DNA of 64,000 nucleotides, from the NCBI GenBank assembly GCA_016783505.1, contig JADHWK010000006.1:20276-84275 (forward strand), read 5' to 3'. The DNA comes from Candidatus Zhuqueibacterota bacterium (GTDB taxonomy: Bacteria > BS750m-G25). The notes beneath the pieces were generated by a model, which was given only the letters and a program-made list of their open reading frames with translations, did no database searches and was not told where the DNA came from. How positions within the stretch are numbered: position 1 is the stretch's first letter; each line of letters starts with the position of its first letter. Shown here one piece after another: positions 23,350-32,265 of this stretch. Made by a program: the position numbers and the translations under genes.

Positions 23350-25011
23350 TCAAACCTTTTTCCCAAAAATCCTCAAAATCACCACCAACAATAAAATTCC
23401 AAAAATCAAAGAAATCACCGGGGATATTCCAAATCCCGCTGGTAAGTAGCCGAACAAAACACCGACCCCGGCGGTGGTCAGCGCATAGGGTATCTGGGTG
23501 CGTACATGGTCAATATGGTCGGCTCCGGAGGCCATTGAGGACATGATGGTGGTGTCGGAAATGGGGGAGCAGTGATCCCCGAAGCAGGAGCCGGCGAGCA
23601 CGGCGGCGATGGTGCCCATCAGAATGGAAAATCCCACCCTGGGGTCTATGGCTGCATCTATTGGGACCCGGTGGGCGATGGGGATGATGATGGGCATCAG
23701 GATGGCCATGGTGCCCCAGGAGGTCCCGGTGGCAAACCCGATGAAGGCGGCTATCAGAAAGGCTATCATCGGGATAAAATGGGGCGAGAGCAGCCCTTTA
23801 GTTACCCCAATTACGTAATTGGCGGTGCCCAGGTCTGCGCACACCTTTCCGATGGACCAGGCCAACACTAGTATAATCATGGCGATTATCATTGACCGCA
23901 CCCCTACCATAAAGGCTTCCACCGTCTGTCCCAGGGTCAAGATCCGCTGGGAAAGGGCCAATATGCCCGCCAACGCCGCCCCGGAGAAGGAGGCCCACAT
24001 GAGTACCCGGAAGGAGTCGGCTTCACCGATAATCTGATATAAGGGGACCCCCTGGGCCCCGCTTCCCAGGGTCCGCCATCCGTCCCACCAGAGGCCGAGG
24101 ACGGTGACCAGGATGACGGTGAGGATGGGCAGTAGGGCGTTGCGGGCCCGGGGGGGGACAGTATCGGGGGGCATACCTTGGGTCAGTTCTTTATCCGATA
24201 GGGGAACAGCCCCGTCCGCCAGCACCTTTCCTTCCTTCCTGCTTCTCCGTTCCGCACGCGCCATTGGGCCGTAGTCACGGCCCATCAAAGCCAACAGCAC
24301 GATGAAGATCAGGGTGAGCAGGCTGTAAAAGCGATAAGGGATGGTCTGGATGAAGGTCAGATAAATGTTTCGCTGGATGTCCAGGTTTACGAAAGCGTCC
24401 CTGATTAAGCCCATCTCAAACCCGATCCAGGTGGAGATTAAGGCCACGGAGGCCACCGGGGCGGCGGTGGAGTCAACGATGTAGGAGAGCTTCTCCCGGG
24501 ATATGCGCAAGCGGTCAGTGAAGGGTCGCATGGTGTTGCCCACGATCAAGGTGTTGGCGTAATCGTCGAAGAAGATCAAAACGCCCATGGCCCATGTGGC
24601 TAGCTGCCCCGTGCGTGGGGTGTGGGCAAATGTGGATATTCGGTCAACTATGCCCTTTGCTCCCCCGGATCGGGTAATGATCCCCACCATCCCCCCGAGG
24701 ATGAGGCTGAACATGATAATGGAGGCGTGATCCCGGTCGGCTAATGCCGGTATCAAATAGGAATCCAGGGTGCGCATAAGTCCGATGATGGGGTTCCAAT
24801 GGGCTATAAACCAGGCCCCCAGCCAGACCCCGCAGAACAGGGAGAGGATGACCTGGCGGGACAGGAGGGCTAAGAGGATGGCTAAGATGGGGGGAAGAAG
24901 GCTCAAAAAACCGTAACCATCCGGAGGAGATGAGGCGGCATTCTCGGCCCAGGACGAACCGGGAATCAGACTCAATGCTATAATGGAGAAGAAAAAAACA
25001 GTTCGAGCCAT
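23350..25011 (-). CDS. nhaC: NhaC-family Na+/H+ antiporter
   Basis: About 553 residues from the internal Met MARTVFFFSIIALSLIPGSSWAEN (the track's start at 25068 would run through a repeat). A cleavable-looking N-terminal segment is followed by some 12 membrane helices with family motifs: SLILGGMVGIITRSGGAKGIV, FFDDYANTLIVGNTMRP, AFIGFATGTSWGTMAILMPI, SCFGDHCSPISDTTIMSS. These match the NhaC branch that exports sodium for protons. Full length. It is convergent with the tRNA-Asp island. Confidence 0.85.
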   Translation of the reverse strand: MARTVFFFSIIALSLIPGSSWAENAASSPPDGYGFLSLLPPILAILLALLSRQVILSLFCGVWLGAWFIAHWNPIIGLMRTLDSYLIPALADRDHASIIMFSLILGGMVGIITRSGGAKGIVDRISTFAHTPRTGQLATWAMGVLIFFDDYANTLIVGNTMRPFTDRLRISREKLSYIVDSTAAPVASVALISTWIGFEMGLIRDAFVNLDIQRNIYLTFIQTIPYRFYSLLTLIFIVLLALMGRDYGPMARAERRSRKEGKVLADGAVPLSDKELTQGMPPDTVPPRARNALLPILTVILVTVLGLWWDGWRTLGSGAQGVPLYQIIGEADSFRVLMWASFSGAALAGILALSQRILTLGQTVEAFMVGVRSMIIAMIILVLAWSIGKVCADLGTANYVIGVTKGLLSPHFIPMIAFLIAAFIGFATGTSWGTMAILMPIIIPIAHRVPIDAAIDPRVGFSILMGTIAAVLAGSCFGDHCSPISDTTIMSSMASGADHIDHVRTQIPYALTTAGVGVLFGYLPAGFGISPVISLIFGILLLVVILRIFGKKV

Positions 25012-25027
25012 GGGATATTCTCTACAC

Positions 25028-25100
25028 GGAATAATGGAAGATTGGAAGACTGGAAGATTGGGATCCATCCATCCATTCTTCCATCATTCCAACATTCCAA
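25028..25100. repeat. Word-palindrome of family B
   Basis: GGAATAATGGAAGATTGGAAGACTGGAAGATTGGGATCC and CATCCATTCTTCCATCATTCCAACATTCCAATTG pair imperfectly: short words GGAAGATTGGAA on the left, TTCCAACATTCC on the right. Lies just upstream of nhaC. Confidence 0.55.
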
Positions 25101-25541
25101 TTGTGAGCGAAGCGAACTTTATTCTATTTTTGTAAAATTACACATTCTACCTGAAAAAGTAAAGAGAAAAATGAAGTTTTTAATTGATTTTAAGGATTAG
25201 ATTTTATATATTATAAAGAAATGGGGATAAAAAGGCTGTAAATCAGTCGGGCGGGCCTGTTGCAGAACTATTGTAATTGATAATTTAGGGGTTATTTTAA
25301 AACCGCTCTAAAGAGCGGTTCTGGTTAACTAATTGTTAAACAAAACGTTAACCAGTCCGCATTTGTCCGCCTAGGGTAGGAGGCTACGCTTAATCTTATC
25401 CCGATAGTTCGGGATAGGTTCTGGACATTAGCAACTTTTACTAGCTGTGCCACAGGCCCGGGCGCCTGACCGAAGGCTTCCCTATAAAATCGCTGAAGGT
25501 TCGGATTTCGGAGACGGGGAGGGTTATCCATTTATCCAATT
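25101..25541. other. Intergenic region with small hairpins, no gene seen
   Basis: 441 bp between divergent nhaC and the GH2-like gene. It holds AACCGCTCT-AAA-GAGCGGTT (25302-25321) and ATCCCGATAGTTCGGGAT (about 25398), the latter nearly identical to the hairpin inside the degenerate tRNA-Asp copies, and a word-repeat ATCCATTTATCCAATTATGCAATTATCCATTTA that runs into the next start codon. No convincing open frame. Confidence 0.5.
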
Positions 25542-28160
25542 ATGCAATTATCCATTTACTTGAAGGTTCACATATTGGGATTACGCTTCTTGTTCGCCCG
25601 TCTTTTGATCTTATGTTCCCTGCTGCTGGCCGGTGTTTCGGGCTTCTTCCCCCAGGCCGCCCTGGGGATAGTGTTCTATGAGCGCCCCCCGGGGGACGAT
25701 GGCCGTAACTTATGGGGAGAACCCCATATGGAAGGTAAGGCTGTCCAAATCTTTCCCCTGAACGGAAGATGGAGATGGCAGCGGGGGGAAGATGGGGGGA
25801 GCGTTTCCGTTCCCGGCTGTTATCTGGGGGAAGATGGGATCATCTTCCATAGGTATTTCGATCTCCCCTCTCAATGGCAAGATCGTCACCTCAAGCTGGT
25901 GGCCTTGGGTATTAACTATCGCTGCTCGATCAGCCTGAACGGGGTTTATCTGGCTGCTCACGAGGGGGGGTATGTCTCCTTTTCCGTAGACTTGGCCCCG
26001 GAATTCCTTAATTTCGGGGGGACCAACGAGATCGAGATTAAGGTAGATAATGAGCTTGACCCCAGGTATACCATCCCCCCGAGGTCCCAGATTTGGGGTT
26101 GGCGAAACTACGGCGGGATCTTCCGGGACATCTATCTTCTTTCAACCCCCCGGACTTTCGTAGACGGGGCTCGGCTGCGGTCCACCCTTGAAGAAGACCT
26201 TCGAAGGGGGACTCTGGGGGTAGAAATTCGCTTTAAGAGCTTCACCACAACGCCGCCCGGGGTATCCCCTCCCCCGGGGTCACGTTTTTCCTATGTTCTG
26301 GAGATTCGTCGGGGGGAGGGGGGGAGGCTGGTAGCCCGCACCCCGAAAAGGCCCTTGGAGTTTGGGAGTAAGCAGGTGCTCAGAAAAAAAGAGGAGATTG
26401 AGATAAAAAATCCCGATCTCTGGAATCCCGGGGATCCCAGGCTTTATCGATTGGAAATTTTTCTTTTTCAGGAAAAGGAGCTGGTTGATCGCTACCGTAT
26501 CCATTTCGGTATGAAGGACCTAAGGATCGTTGACGGGGATTTCGTGCTGAATGGTGACTGGTTGGTCCTGCGCGGCCTTCTTTATCATGAGGAAGCCCCG
26601 GGGATGGGGAGCGCCCTGTCCTTCGACCGAATGGAGAAAGATGTAATAACATTGAAGGAAACCGGGGCGAATATGGTTCGGTTAGCTTATCCCCCCCACC
26701 CGGTTTTCCTCGATTACTGCGACCGATATGGTCTCCTTGTGCTGGAGGAAATTCCCCTCCGACAATTTCCACCATCCCTGTTAGCGGCTGAGGCGATCAA
26801 ATCCCTGGCAAGGCGTTATTTGAAGGGGATGATCCTCCGGGATCGGCATCACCCTTCGGTGTTGGGCTGGGGGTTGGCCGCGGGGTTGGCTTCCCCGGAT
26901 GAAAGAAGTCGGGAATTTCTGGAGGCTCTGGTCCCCCTGGCCCGGGAACTGGATGACCGGCCCCTGTTTTACGGGGCTTTATGGCACTCCGGTGATGTGT
27001 GCGGGGAGGTATTGGATTTTGCGGTGTTGGAGCTTCCCTCCGGGGATGTCGAGGATATGCTGAGCCAAAGGATGACGCGATTTCCCAGCTCCCCGGTGGT
27101 GGTCAGTCTGCTGTGCCGGACCCTGTATCGGGAACCCCTGGCCCTGCTGGCAGATACCCGCTTTCGGGGCGGGCAACTGGGAAAGTTATGGGGTAGGATT
27201 AATCAGATTAGGGGGGTTGATGGGGAACTGGTGGCGGCTCTGAAAGATTGGTATGGGGATCAACCCCTGCTGGTCCCCCCCGGGGGAGACCCCTTTCTTC
27301 AGCCGGCGGGATTGATTACCCCAGAGGGGACAAAGAAAGCACTCTTTGGGACGGTTCAAGATCTCTTCTCCAGCCACCCTGGATCAGTACTCCCGGATCA
27401 ACACCCGCTAGAGGAATTTCCCGCCGCCTTCCCCGTAGGGGGACTTCTGTTGGTTGTCCTGTTTATACTCGGCTATCGAAAAAGCACGCACTTCCGGGGA
27501 AATCTCAAAAGGACCTTTGCCCATTCCCACGGATTTTTTGTTGACGTAAAGGGGAAACGCTATCTGAGGTTGGCTCCCAGCCTTTTTCTGGGACTGTTGA
27601 TCTGCGGGGCCCAGGCCATCACCCTATCGGGGCTTTTCTACCGATTCAGGGAGAGTCAGCCCCTAAATTATGCGCTGGTTCATTTGATTGGAAACGGTTC
27701 CCTATCCTCAAAGATCTTTCGTCTTATATGGAAACCACCGTCCTCCATACTGGCTATCTTTCTGGTAAGCGCAGTTTTTTTTCTATTACTGGCCTTAGTC
27801 TTAAGGTTAGCGGCCTTTACCTTTAAGGCCGGGCTGAGGTTCAAACAGGCGGTCACCTTTTCCATCTGGTCAGGGGCCAGCTTTCTGTTTTTGATACCCG
27901 TCACCATTCTGTTCTATCGATTAATCTCCATTTCTTCCTTATTCTGGCCTTCTGTAGGATTAGTCCTTTTGCTTATCCTCTGGTTTGTTCTTCGTTTCCA
28001 GAAGGGGCTGCGGGTGATCTTCGGTTGGTCATGGCTGCGGGTATGGGTCTTAAGCGGAGTGGTCGTCCTCATCCTGGGGTTTGCCCTCGGGCTTTATCTT
28101 GGGGAAACACGGGCCACCCTCGATTATTGGGGTTACTTCTTAGGGGAAATCGTGCGCTGA
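25542..28160 (+). CDS. GH2-like pseudoenzyme fused to a multi-pass membrane domain
   Basis: 872 residues. A signal segment (about 12-45) is followed by the three GH2 modules: jelly-roll (LNGRWRWQRGEDGGSVSVPGCYLGEDGIIFHRYFDLP...SQIWGWRNYGGIFRDIYL), Ig-like, and a barrel-like domain (RGLLYHEEAPGMG, ETGANMVRLAYPPHPVFLDYCDRYGLLVLEEIPL). Where active GH2 enzymes have W-S-L-G-N-E after HPS, this reads HPSVLGWGLAAG: the acid/base Glu and its Asn (positions 447-448) are Ala and Gly. From about 630 there are six or seven membrane helices, Yip1-like. So it is probably a carbohydrate-binding or scaffolding membrane protein, not a glycosidase. Confidence 0.7.
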   Translation: MQLSIYLKVHILGLRFLFARLLILCSLLLAGVSGFFPQAALGIVFYERPPGDDGRNLWGEPHMEGKAVQIFPLNGRWRWQRGEDGGSVSVPGCYLGEDGIIFHRYFDLPSQWQDRHLKLVALGINYRCSISLNGVYLAAHEGGYVSFSVDLAPEFLNFGGTNEIEIKVDNELDPRYTIPPRSQIWGWRNYGGIFRDIYLLSTPRTFVDGARLRSTLEEDLRRGTLGVEIRFKSFTTTPPGVSPPPGSRFSYVLEIRRGEGGRLVARTPKRPLEFGSKQVLRKKEEIEIKNPDLWNPGDPRLYRLEIFLFQEKELVDRYRIHFGMKDLRIVDGDFVLNGDWLVLRGLLYHEEAPGMGSALSFDRMEKDVITLKETGANMVRLAYPPHPVFLDYCDRYGLLVLEEIPLRQFPPSLLAAEAIKSLARRYLKGMILRDRHHPSVLGWGLAAGLASPDERSREFLEALVPLARELDDRPLFYGALWHSGDVCGEVLDFAVLELPSGDVEDMLSQRMTRFPSSPVVVSLLCRTLYREPLALLADTRFRGGQLGKLWGRINQIRGVDGELVAALKDWYGDQPLLVPPGGDPFLQPAGLITPEGTKKALFGTVQDLFSSHPGSVLPDQHPLEEFPAAFPVGGLLLVVLFILGYRKSTHFRGNLKRTFAHSHGFFVDVKGKRYLRLAPSLFLGLLICGAQAITLSGLFYRFRESQPLNYALVHLIGNGSLSSKIFRLIWKPPSSILAIFLVSAVFFLLLALVLRLAAFTFKAGLRFKQAVTFSIWSGASFLFLIPVTILFYRLISISSLFWPSVGLVLLLILWFVLRFQKGLRVIFGWSWLRVWVLSGVVVLILGFALGLYLGETRATLDYWGYFLGEIVR

Positions 28161-28178
28161 TTAAGTGTTAAATTTGTA

Positions 28179-28206
28179 TTGATTTTCATGAAAAATGTAT
28201 TATCTT
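28179..28206 (+). promoter_or_regulatory. Possible smc promoter (TTGATT-16-TATCTT)
   Basis: TTGATT at 28179, 16-nt spacer, TATCTT at 28201-28206, 110 bp before the smc start. The long leader holds nothing obvious. Confidence 0.35.
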
Positions 28207-28315
28207 TAGAATAGTGGGTATTGTCTCTTTAGAGTCTTATGGATAAATTAGTAATGATTCCAGCATTTCCTGATCCCGAGAAAGATTGTAGATAGGATTA
28301 ATATGGTGAACTTAT

Positions 28316-31300
28316 ATGTATTTATCCAAGGTTGAATTGCGGGGTTTCAAATCGTTTGCCCAGAAGACGAAGATCACCTTCAGCGATGGTCTGACGGGCT
28401 TTGTGGGGCCAAACGGGTGTGGGAAGACCAACATTGTGGATGCCATCCGCTGGGTTTTGGGGGAGCAAAAGGCAGGACTTCTGCGAAGCAACCGGATGGA
28501 AAACGTCATCTTTGATGGTACCAGTACCCGCAGACCCCTGGGGATGGCGGAGGTGTCCCTGACCATCGAAAACACCCGCAACATCCTGCCCATCGAATAC
28601 GGTGAGGTGGAGATCATCCGCAGGCTGTTCCGTTCCGGGGAGAGCCAGTACCTGTTGAACCGTTCTCCCTGCCGCCTGAAGGACATCGTGGACCTGTTTA
28701 TGGATACCGGTATGGGTTCTGATGCCTATTCTATCATCGAACTTAAGATGGTGGAAGACATCCTTAAACCCGAGGGGTCAGAAAGACGGCGACTGATTGA
28801 GGAGGCGGCCGGGGTGACCAAATACAAAGAGCGACGCCGGGCCGCCCAGCGGAAGCTGATCACAACGGAACAGGACCTGGTGAGGGTGGGTGATATTATT
28901 TCTGAGGTAAAGAGGAATGTAATCTCCCTTAAGCGTCAGGCGGGCCGGGCGGAAAGGGTCCAGAAACTTAAGGAGGAACTAAAGGCCTCTGAGATCCGGC
29001 TGGCCCAGATTGAATTTGCCAGGCTAACCGGGGAGGGAGGGTGTCTGAAAGACCGGATAGTTAGGTTTCAAGATGAGGAGCTTTCCCTGGCGGCCCGAAT
29101 ATCCCGGGCCCAGGAGGGACTGGAGAAATGGAGGACTGATGGGTCGGCATTGGAAGCCCAAGGGGCCGATCACCAAGCCACCTGGGATCAGATCTCCAGA
29201 CAGATCCATCATTTTCAAAATGAAATGCTCATATCCCAGGAGAGGATACGCGCCCTTAAGGAAAATAGCCAGCGGCTAAGAGACGAGAGGGAAAGACTGA
29301 AGAAACGGGTTGAGGAGCAGGGCCGGAAAGTGACCGAGCTGGGGGAAAAGATCATCGGGCTGGACCGTGAATTGACCGATTTAGAGACACTGCGATCTCC
29401 CCGGCAGGATGGATTGATGCGCTTAGGTAGGGAGTTGGGGGATCTGCGGAACCAGGCTCAGGGGGCACGGGAAAGAAATTTAGATCTCCTGAGACAGGCT
29501 TTCCTGAAGGAGGGTGAGCGGGTTAAGCTCCAGTCCAGAGTTGAGAATATCGAACATCTGATCGCCAGGCTAAAGGCTGAGGGAAGCGATCTCGAAGGGG
29601 TAATTGCCGCCAAAGAAAATGAACTTGAGGGGTTGAGGCACACCTTGGTGGAGCTTCTGGGGAGGCAAGAAAGCTTGGCTGCTGAGATGAGGAAGGTCAG
29701 CGGGGATTTGAAAGTGGAGGAAGAAAAACAGATAGCTTTTGGGGAAAGACATCGTGCTCTTCAGCAGAAGGTGGGAATTGCCAGGGCGAAGATTGATTTT
29801 CTGAACCGCTTGGTTGGTGAGAAGGGGGACCCGTCGGGAGCGGCATTTTTGCTAAAGCGGAGACTTTCCGGCATCCAGGGGAGGGTGGGTGACCTGATCG
29901 AAGTCCCCCCCAACTACCGTCGGGCCGTAGAAGCGGCCCTGGGTCCGGCCGCCTGGTTCTTAGTGGTGAGGACCATCACCGACGCCCTCAAATGCATCGC
30001 CCTCCTAAAGAAGGAGCAAAAGCCCGGGGTCACCTTCATCGTTCTTGATAAATTTGCTACTTTCAAATGGAAAGCCCCGGGGGTGGTCTCCACCAAATCC
30101 CACTCCGGGGTTCACGGATGGGGAAAGGATCTGGTTAGCTGCCTTTCTCAATACCGGTCGGTGGTGGAGTTTCTGCTGGGGGACGTGCTGGTGGTGGCGG
30201 ATCTTTCTATGGTGCACCAGTTCCAAAAGAGGAAGGGGGGGGATGGGGTGCGGTGGGTAACGATGGACGGCGAGGTTATCCAGGCTGCCGGGGGCATCAT
30301 CGGCTGGGGGGGAGCTTCCCCGGCCACCCTATGGGACCGCAAACAACAGTCCCAAGAGCTGGGACGGCAGATTCAGACGGATACGGCAGAACTGAACATA
30401 TTGGAAGGGAAAATAGAAAAACATAAGGCTAAGCAGGAGGGTTTGCGCGCCCGTGAAAAAGAATTGAAGGATCAGCTTGAGGTTCTGGGTACCGATCGCT
30501 CCGATGCGGGGTTAAAACAGTCCACCTACCGATTAGAAATGGACAGGGCCCGGGAGGCACTGAAGTCCAACCGGGAAGAGGGGCATAAGTTACACCAGGA
30601 ATTGAAACAGGTTCGTTCGGAACTTTCCCGTACAGACGGGGAACTGGGGGAGATCAGACAGCAACGGGAGGACCTTGAAACCCGCAGTGCCGGGCTTTTT
30701 CTGATCCTGGAGGAGAAGGAGGCCGACCAGAAAAGGGCCGCCTCTGACCTGCAGGAGTTGGATCTCCAATTGATCAGAAAGAAGGGCGAACGGGAGAACT
30801 TCATCGCTGAACAGGAACGGCGGAACGAGATCGTCCGGGAGGCCGAGAGCATCCTTCTGGATGTGCGGGGCCGGGAAAAGGCATCGGCCTCGGAAGAAGA
30901 GACGTTGCTAAAGGATGTAACCGAGAGGGAACTAAAGCTGGCCGAGCTCTCACGAAAGCTGGGCCTGGTGGAGGAGAAGAAGGCCAGGGTGGCGGACCGG
31001 CTGGGGCGGATGAAAGACCGCATAGCAGAAAGAGAGAGGGGCATTGCCGCCCAGAAGGAGAAACGGACCGAGATCCGGGAGCGTATTCATGGGCTTGAGC
31101 TTGAGCTGTCCGGGATCAAGGGTAAAGCCGAAGCTTTGAGGGATCGAATACGGAGGGAGTTTCAGGTGGACCTGGAGACCCTTAAAGCCCCGGCTGAGGG
31201 GGAGGCACCGGATTCTGTCCCTGAGATTACCCGGAAGATTGATCAACTGCGGCAGAGATTGGATCGGGCAGGGCCGGTCAATCTGTTAGCCCTGGAGGAG

Positions 31301-31858
31301 TATAAGAAGGCCAAAAAACGCCTGGATTTTCTGATTCCCCAGCGGCAGGATCTGCTGGAAGCCAAGGCTACCCTGCGGGAGACCATTGTCCATTTAGACA
31401 AAACGGCCCGTAAGCGGTTCAAAGATACCTTAGATAAGATCCATAAGAACTTTCAGGCCATTTTCGCTGATTTGTTTGACGGGGGGGAAGTGGAATTGCA
31501 CCTGGGGGATGGAGACCCCTTAGAGGCGCAAATTGAGATCGCCGCCAGGCCCAAAGGCAAGCGCTTGAAGGCCCTTAATTTGCTCTCTGGTGGCGAGAAG
31601 GCCCTGACTGCCACCGCCCTGCTGTTTGCCATCTATATGGTTAAACCCAGCCCATTCTGCATATTAGACGAGGTGGATGCCCCCCTGGATGACGCCAACA
31701 TTGACCGCTTTTTGGGCTTGTTGCGCCGCTTTTATCCCACCACTCAGTTTATCCTGGTGACCCACAACAAGAAGACCATGGAGGCCGCTGACAGCCTCTA
31801 CGGGGTGACCATGGAGGAGGAGGGGGTGTCAAAGGTAGTGTCGGTGAAATTTGAATGA
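28316..31858 (+). CDS. smc: Chromosome segregation protein SMC
   Basis: 1180 residues, the usual bacterial SMC length. N-terminal head MYLSKVELRGFKSFAQKTKITF...GFVGPNGCGKTNIVDAIRWVLGEQ (Walker A), coiled coil about 165-495, hinge about 495-650 (SGIQGRVGDLIEVPPNYRRAVEAALG), returning coiled coil to about 1000, then C-terminal head with signature LNLLSGGEKALTATALLFA and Walker B FCILDEVDAPLDD. With ScpA/B, SMC organises and helps segregate the chromosome. scpA and scpB are not in the window. Ribosome-binding site before the ATG is weak. Confidence 0.96.
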   Translation: MYLSKVELRGFKSFAQKTKITFSDGLTGFVGPNGCGKTNIVDAIRWVLGEQKAGLLRSNRMENVIFDGTSTRRPLGMAEVSLTIENTRNILPIEYGEVEIIRRLFRSGESQYLLNRSPCRLKDIVDLFMDTGMGSDAYSIIELKMVEDILKPEGSERRRLIEEAAGVTKYKERRRAAQRKLITTEQDLVRVGDIISEVKRNVISLKRQAGRAERVQKLKEELKASEIRLAQIEFARLTGEGGCLKDRIVRFQDEELSLAARISRAQEGLEKWRTDGSALEAQGADHQATWDQISRQIHHFQNEMLISQERIRALKENSQRLRDERERLKKRVEEQGRKVTELGEKIIGLDRELTDLETLRSPRQDGLMRLGRELGDLRNQAQGARERNLDLLRQAFLKEGERVKLQSRVENIEHLIARLKAEGSDLEGVIAAKENELEGLRHTLVELLGRQESLAAEMRKVSGDLKVEEEKQIAFGERHRALQQKVGIARAKIDFLNRLVGEKGDPSGAAFLLKRRLSGIQGRVGDLIEVPPNYRRAVEAALGPAAWFLVVRTITDALKCIALLKKEQKPGVTFIVLDKFATFKWKAPGVVSTKSHSGVHGWGKDLVSCLSQYRSVVEFLLGDVLVVADLSMVHQFQKRKGGDGVRWVTMDGEVIQAAGGIIGWGGASPATLWDRKQQSQELGRQIQTDTAELNILEGKIEKHKAKQEGLRAREKELKDQLEVLGTDRSDAGLKQSTYRLEMDRAREALKSNREEGHKLHQELKQVRSELSRTDGELGEIRQQREDLETRSAGLFLILEEKEADQKRAASDLQELDLQLIRKKGERENFIAEQERRNEIVREAESILLDVRGREKASASEEETLLKDVTERELKLAELSRKLGLVEEKKARVADRLGRMKDRIAERERGIAAQKEKRTEIRERIHGLELELSGIKGKAEALRDRIRREFQVDLETLKAPAEGEAPDSVPEITRKIDQLRQRLDRAGPVNLLALEEYKKAKKRLDFLIPQRQDLLEAKATLRETIVHLDKTARKRFKDTLDKIHKNFQAIFADLFDGGEVELHLGDGDPLEAQIEIAARPKGKRLKALNLLSGGEKALTATALLFAIYMVKPSPFCILDEVDAPLDDANIDRFLGLLRRFYPTTQFILVTHNKKTMEAADSLYGVTMEEEGVSKVVSVKFE

Positions 31859-31937
31859 TTTTAAATCAGAAATGTTCAACCTAAATCCAAAAATTGTCTA
31901 CGGTTTGTCCCCAGATCGTTCCGATAGGGGATATTAA

Positions 31938-32015
31938 AAAACCACTGAATTGTTGATTGTTAATTGCTAATTGTTAAAACCCAGACTCCAGCATCAATCA
32001 GCAATCATTTCAGCG
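31938..32015. repeat. Dispersed imperfect palindrome, family A copy 3 (shortened)
   Basis: ACCACTGAATTGTTGATTGTTAATTGCTAATTGTTAAAACCCAGACTCCAGCATCAATCAGCAATCATTTCAG. The right arm lacks the repeated CAATTAG unit, so this copy is shorter. Directly after smc. Confidence 0.8.
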
Positions 32016-32055
32016 TAATTAAACGTCTCGGAAATTCCAAGAAAGAGCTTTAAAG

Positions 32056-32175
32056 CAGATCAGAATATCAGAAAATCAGTAGGAAGAAGACCAGATTATC
32101 AGGGTATCAGACTTTATCCTGATGTTCTGATCTACTGATATCCTTCCGACTGATATTCTGATCACCTGATACACT
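32056..32175. repeat. Word-palindrome of family C
   Basis: Left half made of ATCAGAATATCAG, AAATCAGTAGGAAG, CAGATTATCAGGGTATCAG; right half of CCTGATGTTCTGATC, TACTGATATCCTTCC, GACTGATATTCTGATCACCTGATA. The halves pair over about 50 bases, including AGGAAG/CTTCC. Same building plan as families A and B but with different words. Confidence 0.65.
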
Positions 32176-32265
32176 TATTTCCATTATTTCAGTTGCCCCG
32201 TAGAGGCTAAGTTCGTGTTTTGCTAATCTGGGTTAAATGCCGTTTAAAATTTAGGGGGGAAAGTG

